From contig NW_006921533.1 in the NCBI RefSeq assembly GCF_000340215.1, positions 5,406,371 to 5,470,370 of the forward strand: a stretch of DNA of 64,000 nucleotides, in the 5' to 3' direction. Each line of letters starts with the position of its first letter. Within the stretch, counting starts at the first letter, position 1. Under the pieces are notes generated by a model. It was not told the DNA's origin. It was given only the letters and a program-made list of their open reading frames with translations, and ran no database searches. Origin of the DNA: Pseudocercospora fijiensis CIRAD86 (taxonomy: Eukaryota; Ascomycota; Dothideomycetes; Mycosphaerellales; Mycosphaerellaceae). The position numbers were made by a program, and so were the translations under genes. Shown here in pieces: positions 45,195 to 56,359 of this stretch.

Positions 45195-48100
45195 TCAGTT
45201 ATTCCTCTTACTCTTACCAAACTTATTCTTCTTATCCTTCTTCGCGCTTCCACCCTCCTGACCACTCTCCTTCACCTCTTTCTCTTCTTCCGCGAAAAGC
45301 TTCAGCAAAGCAGGCGTGAAGTGTTCCATCTTCCAGATATCTCCGACTTTGACACGCATGTAATCAAAAGCGACACAGACTTTCATGTCAGATTGGAGTT
45401 TGAATTTGACGGCTTCGGGTGGGCCACTCTGGCCGAATGACCTCGACGCCTGCTTCTTGCTCGGGATATCGTATTGCTTTCCACCATCGCCGTTCGAAGG
45501 TTCTTGGTCCGGGAATGTGGCTGCAACGTCTTCCAATGGTCCAGCCATGGCGTCTTCAGGGTTTGTAGACTCGTCTTCGACTGGCTCAATGGCACCGTTA
45601 CTCATATCGACATCCTCTTCTGCAGGTGCTTCGCTTTCGTCTGCGCGTTCTAGGACTGGCACCTTCTGATAGCGCTGCGAGAAGTGAGTGAGGACACAGG
45701 CTTTGGCACCCATCTTCTGTGCAACGTTCAAAGCTTCGGATGTGGTGCTGTGATTCTTTGCCTCCGCATCGCCTTGCAATTCATCATCAAATGTCGCTTC
45801 GTGAATACAGACCGTACTGCCTTTGCCGATCTGGGTGAAGGGCGTGTTGGGCCTGCAGTCTCCAGAATAGCTGACTTTGAAGCCGGATGGCAAAGTGATC
45901 GAGATAGCTCTCGCTCCATGGCAATGTTGCACAGCAACAGCTTGAATGTCTTGCAGATTCAATAAGCTATGATCGATAACATGTTCGTCGAGCTTAGCAT
46001 GATAATCACTCTTGGAAAGACCTTTCAATTCGGAAGGTGGGATGAACCAGCTCATTCGCGATGGCTGTCCTGTTCGCAGATTGGCAGGTGTCATAGAGAG
46101 TGGTGCGAGGCGAGAATAGCCATAGTCCTCCAACGCACTGTATTCGTACAGCCAATACTGCATGGCCGGCTCCGAAATGATGGCGAGACGCTGATCTTCG
46201 AAGATCTCCTTCCAGTCCTGAGTTGGGGTTACAGGTGCGGCTGGCTTTCCATTGTGAACTTCCTGATACCAAGCCTTGATCACACTGGTCGTTCCAAGCT
46301 GATGGTCTGCATGCATATGGCTAATGCAAAGCAATCGCAACTCGCGCAGAACTTGTTTGAAGTCCTCAGCTGGGAAGACACGCTGCAGTTGACCAATCGT
46401 GTTCTCGCCACAGTCCAGAAGAATGTTGCCCCAGCCGGGCACGCGAACCAGTGTTGAAGACACATTGCGATACTTCGAGGGTAGGGCAGATCCTGTTCCG
46501 AGTGTGATGACTTCGGCATCTTTGGCATCAGGCGGTAATTTGCCAAGCCATTTCTGTACGTCTTCAGGCGTCGTCTTCGTCGCCTCTTGCGCTTTTCGAG
46601 CTTCATCCATAACGTCTTGAGGGACTTCTGAGACAATTTGTGCCACATCAAGGGTTGGAACAACTTCTTTACTCTGGATTTCAATAGCAGGTTCGAGTTG
46701 GACCACCTGCCCTCGTTGCGCTACATGTACTGCTTCGGGCAAAGTATGCGCAGTGTTAGCAACGGATGTCTTCTGATCGCCAACTTGCCTGGTTTGCAAC
46801 GATAAAGGGTCGTCGTGGACAGGTACGATATAGCGTTCTGGATCGACCTCCTTCAACCGAATAGTAGACCCCGCGACACTATCAAGAGATATGTTGTTTG
46901 GACAGCAATCAGGTGATGAAACGATGTGCTTCAAATGCTGGAATTCCTGCATGAAAGCATGAAGCTTTGGATCTTTGGCCACGTCCTTGCCACAAATCCA
47001 TATCATAGCTCCAACGCCTTCCATGACCTGCTTCGTCCTCCATTCAGGTCGGTGGACAAGATTTTCGATGTACTCTGGCTCGGGCAGGTCAACTACTGCG
47101 ATGCCACCGCCGACCCGAGGTGGATCCATGACTTGCTCCGGGGTCACCGTCTCTCCGTCCAAGTTCTTGACACTCTCGCCTTTCGCAAGCTTCGAGTAAT
47201 CAGGACCGGATTTCACTTTCAGTGCCTTGGCACGCTCTGGTCGGAACGTGCCTCGCTGCATGTGATTTCTGATGATGTAGCTGATGGCCACTTTTGCAGG
47301 CTTATTGTCAGGGAGACTCTCGATAAGAGCACCAGGCCATGGTCGTCGTACAAGCACTTTCATCTGAGGATCCGAAGGCGGGTTCTTGGCATCGCCGGGG
47401 AGAGGACCGGTATACTTCTCAATCTTGTTCGTTTCGGCGTTGCGAACGAATATGGTTGCTGGTAGCTTAACGTCTGAAAGTGCAGTCTCGTAGAGCGTGT
47501 CCAGTCTCCATGAGGAGTTGAACATCTCACCAACTATCGCCTTGACAGTTAGATAGTCGCGATCTTCCTGGCTGAGCTCGCTAGCCACAGCAGTCATTGC
47601 ACCATTTCCATCTGCGTGCATCTCGTCAAAGCTCCGCTTACGAGGACTGATGGACGCAGGCGGACTCTGCGAGGAAGATGTAGCTTTAGGCGAGATAGAC
47701 ATGGGCCACACTTTGATGTTCTCATCTGCCCAAAACGGCTTCCACTCTTCGTTCTCTTGTGGAAGCCGTTCTGGCAGTCCACTATCACGAATCTCATGCA
47801 CGTTGACCGGCATTCCTTTTCGAAAGACATAGCGTCTCGCTGTGGCCAAGGTGTGATTCAGGTTTGGCGGGCCAAAGAACGAAAGGGTATTGCTCATCTC
47901 TTTCTTAGCCTGATCTTCCAGCTCTCTCATCTTCTGCGGGTCATCGGCCACACCCAACCTCTTTGCCTTCATTTTCGCCTTCTTGAGCACCTCCTCTAGC
48001 GAGCTCGCCTGACTTGCAGCAGAAGAGTCAGCTAGAGTCAAGATCATCCCGATCAGGCCTCCGGTATTCTTCCATTCCGTACGCCCAGTCAAAAAGCATT

Positions 48101-48260
48101 CCGAAACCTTGAGCAGCCTCGCGCCTATCTGAATGCACGCCCGCTGTGTGCCTTCTGACAAGCTTCCAATCAGGTACCGCTTGTTATCGAAATGCAGAAG
48201 CAGCGTTGTGCCAGGTGAGTCCACCGTAGGCGTGGTCAAGACCTGCACGTGGGACTTCAT
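45195..48260 (-). CDS. trz1: Long-form tRNase Z (tRNA 3' processing endonuclease)
   Basis: From ATG 48260 the frame gives 1,021 residues, the usual size of eukaryotic RNase Z-L. It cuts the 3' trailer from pre-tRNA. The N-terminal half carries the inactive metallo-beta-lactamase copy, beginning MKSHVQVLTTPT and LLLHFDNKRYLIG, which is the canonical start of the family. The active copy begins with VITLGTGSALPSKYRNVS, including the pseudo-histidine loop. Motif II reads HMHADH at about 648-653, coded at 46319-46302, and later blocks include SYSGDCRPN and HEATFDDE, then VLTHFSQRY. The C-terminus is basic (KKDKKNKFGKSKRNN), as expected of a nuclear form. The frame stays open for another 187 codons upstream without an ATG (see the leader entry). 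Confidence 0.92.
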   Translation of the reverse strand: MKSHVQVLTTPTVDSPGTTLLLHFDNKRYLIGSLSEGTQRACIQIGARLLKVSECFLTGRTEWKNTGGLIGMILTLADSSAASQASSLEEVLKKAKMKAKRLGVADDPQKMRELEDQAKKEMSNTLSFFGPPNLNHTLATARRYVFRKGMPVNVHEIRDSGLPERLPQENEEWKPFWADENIKVWPMSISPKATSSSQSPPASISPRKRSFDEMHADGNGAMTAVASELSQEDRDYLTVKAIVGEMFNSSWRLDTLYETALSDVKLPATIFVRNAETNKIEKYTGPLPGDAKNPPSDPQMKVLVRRPWPGALIESLPDNKPAKVAISYIIRNHMQRGTFRPERAKALKVKSGPDYSKLAKGESVKNLDGETVTPEQVMDPPRVGGGIAVVDLPEPEYIENLVHRPEWRTKQVMEGVGAMIWICGKDVAKDPKLHAFMQEFQHLKHIVSSPDCCPNNISLDSVAGSTIRLKEVDPERYIVPVHDDPLSLQTRQVGDQKTSVANTAHTLPEAVHVAQRGQVVQLEPAIEIQSKEVVPTLDVAQIVSEVPQDVMDEARKAQEATKTTPEDVQKWLGKLPPDAKDAEVITLGTGSALPSKYRNVSSTLVRVPGWGNILLDCGENTIGQLQRVFPAEDFKQVLRELRLLCISHMHADHQLGTTSVIKAWYQEVHNGKPAAPVTPTQDWKEIFEDQRLAIISEPAMQYWLYEYSALEDYGYSRLAPLSMTPANLRTGQPSRMSWFIPPSELKGLSKSDYHAKLDEHVIDHSLLNLQDIQAVAVQHCHGARAISITLPSGFKVSYSGDCRPNTPFTQIGKGSTVCIHEATFDDELQGDAEAKNHSTTSEALNVAQKMGAKACVLTHFSQRYQKVPVLERADESEAPAEEDVDMSNGAIEPVEDESTNPEDAMAGPLEDVAATFPDQEPSNGDGGKQYDIPSKKQASRSFGQSGPPEAVKFKLQSDMKVCVAFDYMRVKVGDIWKMEHFTPALLKLFAEEEKEVKESGQEGGSAKKDKKNKFGKSKRNN

Positions 48261-48830
48261 TCTGCGCCCTAGGAAGTCCTGACGCGCAAACGAAGTGAAA
48301 TTCGGAGGAGTTGGCGACTGCAGCAGGAGCGAATGATGATCTCTCCAAAAAATCTCCTCTTTCACTCCTCGTGCTCCTCGTGCCTGCTTCTCTTGTGCAG
48401 CTCTTCCTTTGGTGAGCGAATTCCAGCGTCCGGTCGGATCTCTCCTGTACTGATACGTGAGGATTCGAGGTTCTAAAGATGCTACGGGACGATGAGGATC
48501 ATTGTCGACGTTGGCCTGGCTGCCTCTCTTGTGGTTGTGCGATTGCCCCAGCTTCTGATGCGATGAAAAGCCTCCAAGCAGGTCGCCGATTGCAGAGAGT
48601 GATTCTGATGTAGATCGGGAGTCCTTTGGGTCGTTGTCGTTGCTACGTCGGTCTCTAGGCGAAGAGTGGAGATGGACGTGTGATATTCGTGGGTTGAAGC
48701 AATTGGTGCAAGAACTGTTATGCAGAAAGCGTAAAGTCGTGAAAGTCGTGAAAGTCGTGATGCGCTCGATCGGACGAGCTATTGAAGCCAACTTGAACGC
48801 TGATGTGAGTCGGGAAGACACACAGCATTA
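48261..48830 (-). other. Open, ATG-less leader of trz1 with a 36-codon upstream ORF
   Basis: The trz1 frame is open from 48821 (a GTG codon) to the ATG at 48260. Its first 40 residues look like a mitochondrial presequence (SSRLTSAFKLASIARPIERI, then TLRFLHNSS) with a 9-bp repeat (three copies of AAAGTCGTG, 48732-48759). In another frame an ATG at 48828 opens a 36-codon ORF ending at 48718. A TATATAAA-like box lies just upstream, at about 48848-48858 on the minus strand. Confidence 0.6.
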
Positions 48831-50574
48831 GAGTCAGTCATATGCTAGGTTTATATATGTACAGTTGCCGTGCCGTGCAGTAAGAAGTGGTACAGTAGAA
48901 CTGAAGGCTCAAAAATGGGGAACGGAACGCGACTTTTCGACAGCCCACACGCGTCATACTCATACACCCATGATTCGTCTACACCCTTAGCGCGGGCATA
49001 GGGTTAGAAATAACTGTAAGATTTCAGCAATCTTAATACTACCTGTAGCCACAATTTTGTACTATAGCATACTAGCATATAGACTATATACTATTGATAT
49101 TAAATATACTATTTAGTCTACCTACTATAGAGCTTTCTAAATCGCAGAGGCTTACTCCTGCTACAGAATCTAATAGGAACAGGTACTAAGCGGCTCGGAG
49201 TAGGTCTACCGTACTCCGACTTTATACTATTTACGGTGCTATACTAGTCTTCCTTTATACTTACTACTAAGTCCTCTATATACCGATTTTCTAGACCTTG
49301 CGTATATACTATTCAAAATAGCAGAGACAGTAGTAGCAGCAGCAGCAGTAGAGCCGCCGTAGCGGCTACTACTAGAAGCACCGGTATTTCTCCTACATTT
49401 TTACGACTATATCTAATATATACACTTCTATACTATTTATTTATTCTAACGTTTGCTAAGCTTTTATATATAAATAGGCGGCGATAGTAGCATAGTTTAG
49501 TAGGCTAATTCCTTTATAGATTCGAGAGCACTTGCGATTTTATACGAAATACCCCTATATACGATTACCTATAAAGTCCCTTCCTATTCCTTTAACTACT
49601 AAGTCTCGAGCCTTTAAAGCTAAGACTAATAAGCGTGATTTACTTAATTAAGCGTTTAAATAGATGCATTTCGAAACTAGTAGATATAAAACAAAGGATA
49701 ATATTATTAAAGAAATTTATAGAGATGCTGTCTTTAAGGAGAACAAGATACTATATGCCTAGGCTTAGAGTAAAGCCCTTAATACCCGCACCTTAAAGTC
49801 GGACACTATTAGAAATTGTCGTGTAAGTCGATCCCCTATTTAGCCCGCCTATTTATATCTTCTTTTTACTATTTAGCTATACTTTTGCCTATTAGTATCT
49901 AACCTCCGAACTCGACGGTTCCGAAGCCTACTAAGCTTTAGTGCAATCTCGAATCTTCTAGTTCTGAACCCTCGCTTGTTTAGACATAGCTAATATAGAT
50001 ATAGAAATACGTCTAAAAGCTAATAGACGAGGACTCGTCCCTTGCAGGACTAAATTGTAAAGAGACGCTCGAATTTTTCGACGAGCGCTTTAGCGAAGAC
50101 GAGTTCTTCGTTATATAAGTTTATTATAATGCTAATGCCTTTTTCTTTTCTCTTTTAAGATAATATACTCTCTTCTAGCCTAATAAACGATACTAATATG
50201 CATATAGCTTTAAGTATATAAAAGGTCGGCTAGATATCGACTAGTCCGGCCCTTAGGGCTAAGCCTTCTATAAGTGTATGTTATTTAACATAGCATGCTA
50301 AGTCTATGATTCTCGAAGCGCTATTTATTATAAGCTTTATAATAAGAATCGATACCTCCGGAGCTCCTAGATCTAGCTAATATACTAATTATATATAGGG
50401 TAGTATCGCGCTCTATACTCGGAGGTAGCTACGGCTACTCGAGCAGATAAGAAGCTTGGTATTTAATGCTGATCGCTATATATAGATGGATAGGCTAACA
50501 GTATATAGGCGAGCAATGCGCTAACGCGAACAAAGCCCTCGTAGAGGCATACGACAGCTATCCGTAAGATCTTC

Positions 50575-50660
50575 TGCTATCTAGTATCTACTATCTAGCA
50601 TCTACTATCTAGTATCTACTATCTAGTATCTACTATCTAGCATCTACTATCTAGCATCTA
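50575..50660 (+). repeat. 14-bp minisatellite (CTATCTAGTATCTA)
   Basis: About six copies of CTATCTAGTATCTA, with GTA/GCA alternation at one position, inside the large RIP-degraded element. Confidence 0.85.
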
Positions 50661-51989
50661 GCAGAGCATTAGCTAATTAGTATATAGTATTAATATAGAT
50701 TACGATAGCGTAGTCCGCTCCGACTTCGCGGAGGTTATGCCGAAGAAGACTAGTGCTAGCGACAAGGGTCGCAAGGTATATATCGATAAGGTAGCTTTCT
50801 AGATTATGAATATACTAACTATACAATAGAGAAAGAACCTCGCTAGCGCTAAGCGCGCCAAGAAGCGGCTAATAGCCCTTCCGCCTCTAAAGGCATAGGC
50901 CTTTTATTACTTTTATATTTCTATATCTCTATATATTTTTTTAGATCTTAGTTAAGCGATAGCGCTAGTAGCTTTGCTGTTTTTTTTTTTTTTTGCTTCG
51001 GCTGCTCTATATAGCTACTACTGCAATTTTTTTAGCTTATAATACCTATATAATAAACAAGTATTACTACTATATACTAACTACTGCTCCTTATAGATCT
51101 ATATTGCTCTAAAAAGGTCTGTATCCTCGACATCTATATCGAAATCTATATACTGTTTAGCGCTTCTAACGACTCTGCAAACAAGCACGTATAAACAAGA
51201 TAAAGGGCAAGGCAGATCTACGGTAACACGATAAAGAGCCTATATTTACGCGTGTTGTCTTTATTTACGAATAGCACTACTGCGCGTGTTAGGCTTGGCG
51301 CGTTAAACGCGTATATATGCCTTCCGTAGTAAACATCCTCTACCTCTAACCTTAGGAAACACACCCGCGATATTTACTATACCCTCGCACTTACTACTCG
51401 AGATATTATAAGCAATGCGCTTCTCCTTCTTGCCGCGAGGCGCTCTAAAAGTTAAGCCTAACTAAGCGATACCTTAGCGTTAGCTAACAGCTATAGCACC
51501 TTCTTAGGATACAATACTAGCACCTACTTAGGATATAATACTAGCACCTACTTAGGATATAACGGCGGCTTAAGCACCGACTAGAACGAAGCGCGCTCGC
51601 GAAGATAATAACGAAGGCGCCGAAAAAGAAGGAGAAGGAGATACTAGTTAGTATATAGCAGACTCGAGCGCCGCCCTACTAGCTCTAGATAATATATACT
51701 AAAGTATCGAGACGGCCGATGCAAATAAGGAGGAATTGAATTAAATAGAAGCTGCTAATCCTATAGCATATATAATAACTAAGCTACTAGATCTCTAGCT
51801 CGCGTTAGCATAAGCAGTTAAAGATATTAACTAACCGACTATCGAATAGGTTCTCGAGACGGCTAGTTATTAGCTTTAAGCCGACGAGGATAAGCCTACT
51901 CGAGTCTTAGATACTACTATAGTACCTAGTTAAGAATTCGCCGAGGGTAATAAGGATTAGGCACCTCCGACTTAGTAAAGCCTTATATT

Positions 51990-54900
51990 GCCGCTACCTA
52001 TTCTAGCAGTAGATTAGTCTTATGTCCTAGATTAGTTACATGTCCTAGATTAAAAGAAGGGCTGTAAGGTTAGCGCTATAAGCAGTCTAGAAATAGCGTT
52101 TAGTATATAGCTTTAAGATACTAGCCTTTCTCGCTCCGACTATGCGGTATTATACAAGATCTTTACGACCCTAGTTCTAGATAGCGAAAAGCTGTCTAGC
52201 CTACTAAAATCTATTAATACGATTAAGTTGCACCTTAAGTCGGTACTTCTACTCCTTCCGCTACGCTACTAAGAGATCCCTCTTCTAAAGCAGAAGACAC
52301 TACCTACTATACTAGGCTCTTAGGATCTTAAGACATCTAAGCTACTATTCTTTTTCGATCTATAGGAGCTGTTTATCCGTATACTTAGCTTAGAAATTAT
52401 AAAGAACGTATATACTAGCTTAGTAGAGCTCGTCGACTTGCTAAACGAGCTGCATTAGTCTCGGGTATAGGCGAGTTCTATCCGTACGACTTCTAGCGAG
52501 TTCGCGAGATACCTATAGTAATAGCAAGGACCCCCTTACGTAGCTTATACTACAGATCCTGCACGTAGACTAACTCTATAGTATAAGCCGAAGAAGAAGA
52601 AGCCTCGTATACGGAAAGCACCTCGAATAGACGATGCTAACGACGATTTACTAATGCTAGCACCTCTAACCGACTAGAGTTAGTTTATTAGTGTACCTAG
52701 TAGACCGATATTCCTATCGGACTTTGTCCGCTTCTACTGCTAGGATACTAGCTACAACTATAGCACGACTTAGGCTTATACTAGATATATAGTCGCTATA
52801 TAGACCGACAATCGCGAGCTAACGAAGCGCAAAGCAAAAGGTAACTATAAGGGCGATAGAGGTTCGATAGTAGTGCAAATCGTACCGCTTCTTCTATTTA
52901 ATGCCTTGCTACCTTATACTCGTTAGCATCTCGCTAACGATGTTATAGCTAATAAGCTTTTCTAGATCTAGATAGAGAGCTAGTACTACTATGCTCTCGA
53001 GACGGATGTTCGCCTATTCGACCTAGGCATTATCGCTATACACTACCTATATAGCAGCAAGATCGCGCCTATGCCTCTACTATAAGACAAATTCGATTAC
53101 TTTGTACGCCGTCTAGTTGCAAGCGATAGTACTACTCGCCTAATTTATTAGATATACCTAATACGCGGCGAGCTCGAAATTATAGTATACGGTTGCTAGC
53201 ACCTCCTCAAGTTTAACCCTTATACTTCCGGCTTAAAGGTTCTTTTAGCACTATTCTTAATATTTATCGATAGCTTCGGGCTATACCGTAATATATACCG
53301 CTTATTAATAGGCTAGTACATTATTATAGCCGGCCTTACAATATAGGAGCGGAATCGAACGTCTAACGTTTTACTGTTTACGCTTAGTCCTTATAGTAGT
53401 AATACTAAGGACGTTGTAGCCGCTATTATACCGCGGCTAAAGAGCTTAGACGCTAGACAAGAGCTAAGCCTCGATGCAGGTAGTAAGAAGACCTTAGTAT
53501 GCGCGTCTATCTTAGCCTATATCGGCGATATACTATAGCAATAGGAGAACTCTAGTATACTTAGACTAGGAGCGAACGTATCGTGCCGCTTTTATTATAC
53601 GCACGCTAACGATCGTAGCAATCTCGACGTTACTAAACACCGTTTCTATTATAAGAACGAACGGGTACGGTAGTATATATCTATAATAGCGGTACTAACT
53701 ACGCGAGCAATATATAGCCGCTAGTACGGTATGCTTAGCGATGCTCCTACACTTTAGCAGCTATCGCTAGCTCTTAACATTATCCTTATACGACTATTAG
53801 ATCCGACTTATTTAGAGTATAAGGGCATTACTAGCATGTTTTATAGTATGCTTCTTGCGGAAATTCTTACTAACGCTACCTAAATCGAGTATAGTAAGAC
53901 TATTTATAGGTTTCCTACAGCGCCTAGTTAGAACCGCCTCTAATCGCTATTGTACTACCTCGTATAATATAGCTTGTCGGAGTACGTACGTTAGTCTGTC
54001 CTAGCACCCGTCTTGTTTTATATATAGCTATAAGACTACTATATCGAGCAGTCTTTTCGAGAGGCAGTACGAGACTTGGTTAGCAAGCAGGGCACTATGC
54101 TAAATCAAGTCGCTAAAAGCCTAGCTTAGCAACTTCAGATTTATTCCTTAGCAGATATCCCGGTATCGGCTATTATAGTCCGCTTCCTCGCTGCATTAGT
54201 ACGTTCAAACGTATACCTTATGTTAAAGAAGACTATAATACAGCAACGTATCGACTATATAACCGAGATACTCGCAATGCGGCGAATCTTTTAAGAGCTA
54301 ATAGAATGCGCTGCTATTTCTAATATTAAGAACCTATATACACGATAACGTAGCCGCAGCTAGAGTATACCTGTCGCTAGTACTAATCTCAGCTAGATAC
54401 CTAGAGATTAGCAGCCGAAGGAGACTAAGGGCGCTGCTAAGTACCGTAGTATAGCAAAGCGACTAAACGTCTACATTAGCTAGTACTATATAGAGACTAT
54501 TGCTAAATTTATAATAGCCGGTAATCTCAATATACTTGCTAGAGAGGCAAAGTATAAGACTATAAAGCAGTAGATCTACCTAACTAACTAGTATAAGCCT
54601 AAGAAGGATCTCCTCGAGCGATAAGGCCTTAAGATAACAATGCGACTAATACTATAGGGTGCTTACTAGTATAGCGAGCCTTATTTGTCGGCTTAGATCG
54701 CCGAGCTATTCGATAGAAATCCACAACTATTCGACAGTGTGCTACTACGCGCTAAGCAAGGTACTACTAACGATCGTTCGGTCCTTAACGGTACGGACAC
54801 TATTCTTAGTAACGTTAACTACGGAAACGTCGCTACTAGAGATCGCTTGCTATAGTATTACTATAAGGACTTCCTACTTCTTCCTATCCGCAACGATAGT

Positions 54901-55640
54901 ATAAAGAAGCTCTTTAAAGACGCCCTAATTAGCGCCTACTAGTACGACTACAACCGGACTAATTGCATACTAGACAATAACGATCCTATATACTAGTTTA
55001 AGCGATTTGCCTTTAATAACAAGCCTACCTAGCGCCGCACTGTTCTTCGCCGCGGAGACTTTATTCGATACCGTAGCGGTAACAACATTAGCCGTATTAA
55101 TCAGATCTTTACGCACCGTACCGCTCGTAGTCTCTCGCTCTTTGTTACTATTACTATCGCCTAGATCGATCGCAAGGACCTAATACTTTAGCTTTCGGTA
55201 TATAAGCTTACTAACAAGCAGATTACTATCGGCATTAACGGCATTAATAGTTAGAAGATCTAGATAGTGCTAGTTACTAGACAAGGCCTCGATATAACTA
55301 AAGGCAAGGCTGCTATTAATATAAGAAGTAGTAACCGTACCCTCTTCGTCGATTAGGACTTGTAATTCCTTTAAAGGTATGCTATTAAGACAGTTAACAA
55401 GCACTATGCAAAACTAACTGTATCTAGGTCTATTTATACGCTAAGATTATTATCTAGCTTGATTAGGTATACTTAGCTCTTCAACCGTAGAAGGCCTTAA
55501 TACTAAACGATAAATAGGAAACCTCCGGATGTCTATCAAATATACGCTTTCTATAGTAAGCAATCTTTAGCAACGTATTATGCTCTTAACTAACTAGATA
55601 CTAGGCTTTAAACGCGGATCTTCGTATAGCGTTTCTTCTT
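51990..55640 (+). pseudogene. Tnp2/Plavaka-like transposase, RIP-degraded
   Basis: Stop-riddled frames carry recognisable blocks in the right order. FIDSFGLYRNIYR at about 53262-53300 corresponds to the D-F-G/N-x-Y-R region. LFTLSPYSSNTKDVVAA lies near 53380. ILAYIGDIL..ENSSILRLGANVSCRFYYTHANDRSNLDV at about 53510-53635 matches the GD(M)xQQxxNSGxKxxxAxxxCRFC signature of this superfamily. Farther on, QLFDSVLLRAKQGTTNDRSVL near 54740 and RNDSIKKLFKDALISAY near 54890 belong to the C-terminal part. Nearly all breaks are TAG or TAA. Separate open reading frames or lost introns cannot be resolved. Confidence 0.65.
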
Positions 55641-56359
55641 TCTTCTATTAGTAAGTCCGAAGCCTATGCTCCTATAATAATAGCTGACTTTAAGTATAGA
55701 TCTCCTTTATACAAATCGAGCGTTCTACTACGACTAATAACCTACCCCTTTACTACGATCGACTATTTACTACGACCGAAGCCGCGAATTAACAATAACG
55801 CTCTCTACGGTATACTAGCTTTAAGATTCTCGGATGAATGGGTAGTTAGGTAGTTAGATAGATAGTAGGCTAGCATTCGGCGTAGCAGGCAAGCGAATAG
55901 GGCAGGCTAAGTAGCCTATATATAGTACTATAATCGAATAGATCGAAGCACTCGTATAAGACCCTAAACTAAACAGGTTAGTATCTATAGTATATACTGT
56001 TGTACTGTATCGCTATATAGACTATAGAAGCTAGCTCTACTATAGAGACCTACTTCTGCTACAGAGGCTAATTATTAGCAGCCTTAGCAAATAGCACACA
56101 GGCGACAATAGCATCTTACTATAAACAGCACCGCCTTAGATATCTGCAGAAATGCTGTTATTATAACCTACAGTTAATATCTTCGTACCGCAAATCTACT
56201 GCAATTCTACGGTATAGAGTAACTGCATACCCCGCTAAGGACTCTATATACCATACCATACCATATATGCAGATTCAGCTGCGATAGAAAAGAATCATAC
56301 AAGAAGACAAGGATCTCAGGACTCATTCCCCTTCACATTCACAACGATCGAAAAATCCC

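Larger units (their letters stand above)
48984..56241 (+). mobile_element. CACTA/Plavaka-like DNA transposon, RIP-degraded
   Basis: About 7.3 kb of TpA-rich DNA in which plus-strand frames read through a dead Tnp2-like transposase. Candidate ends are CCCTTAGCGCGGGCAT at 48984 and, as its inverted partner, the complement of 56226-56241 (TCCTTAGCGGGGTATG). The match is imperfect and a target duplication is not clear, so the limits are tentative. The family assignment rests on the transposase motifs. Ordinary genes begin immediately outside on both sides (trz1, P450). Confidence 0.65.
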
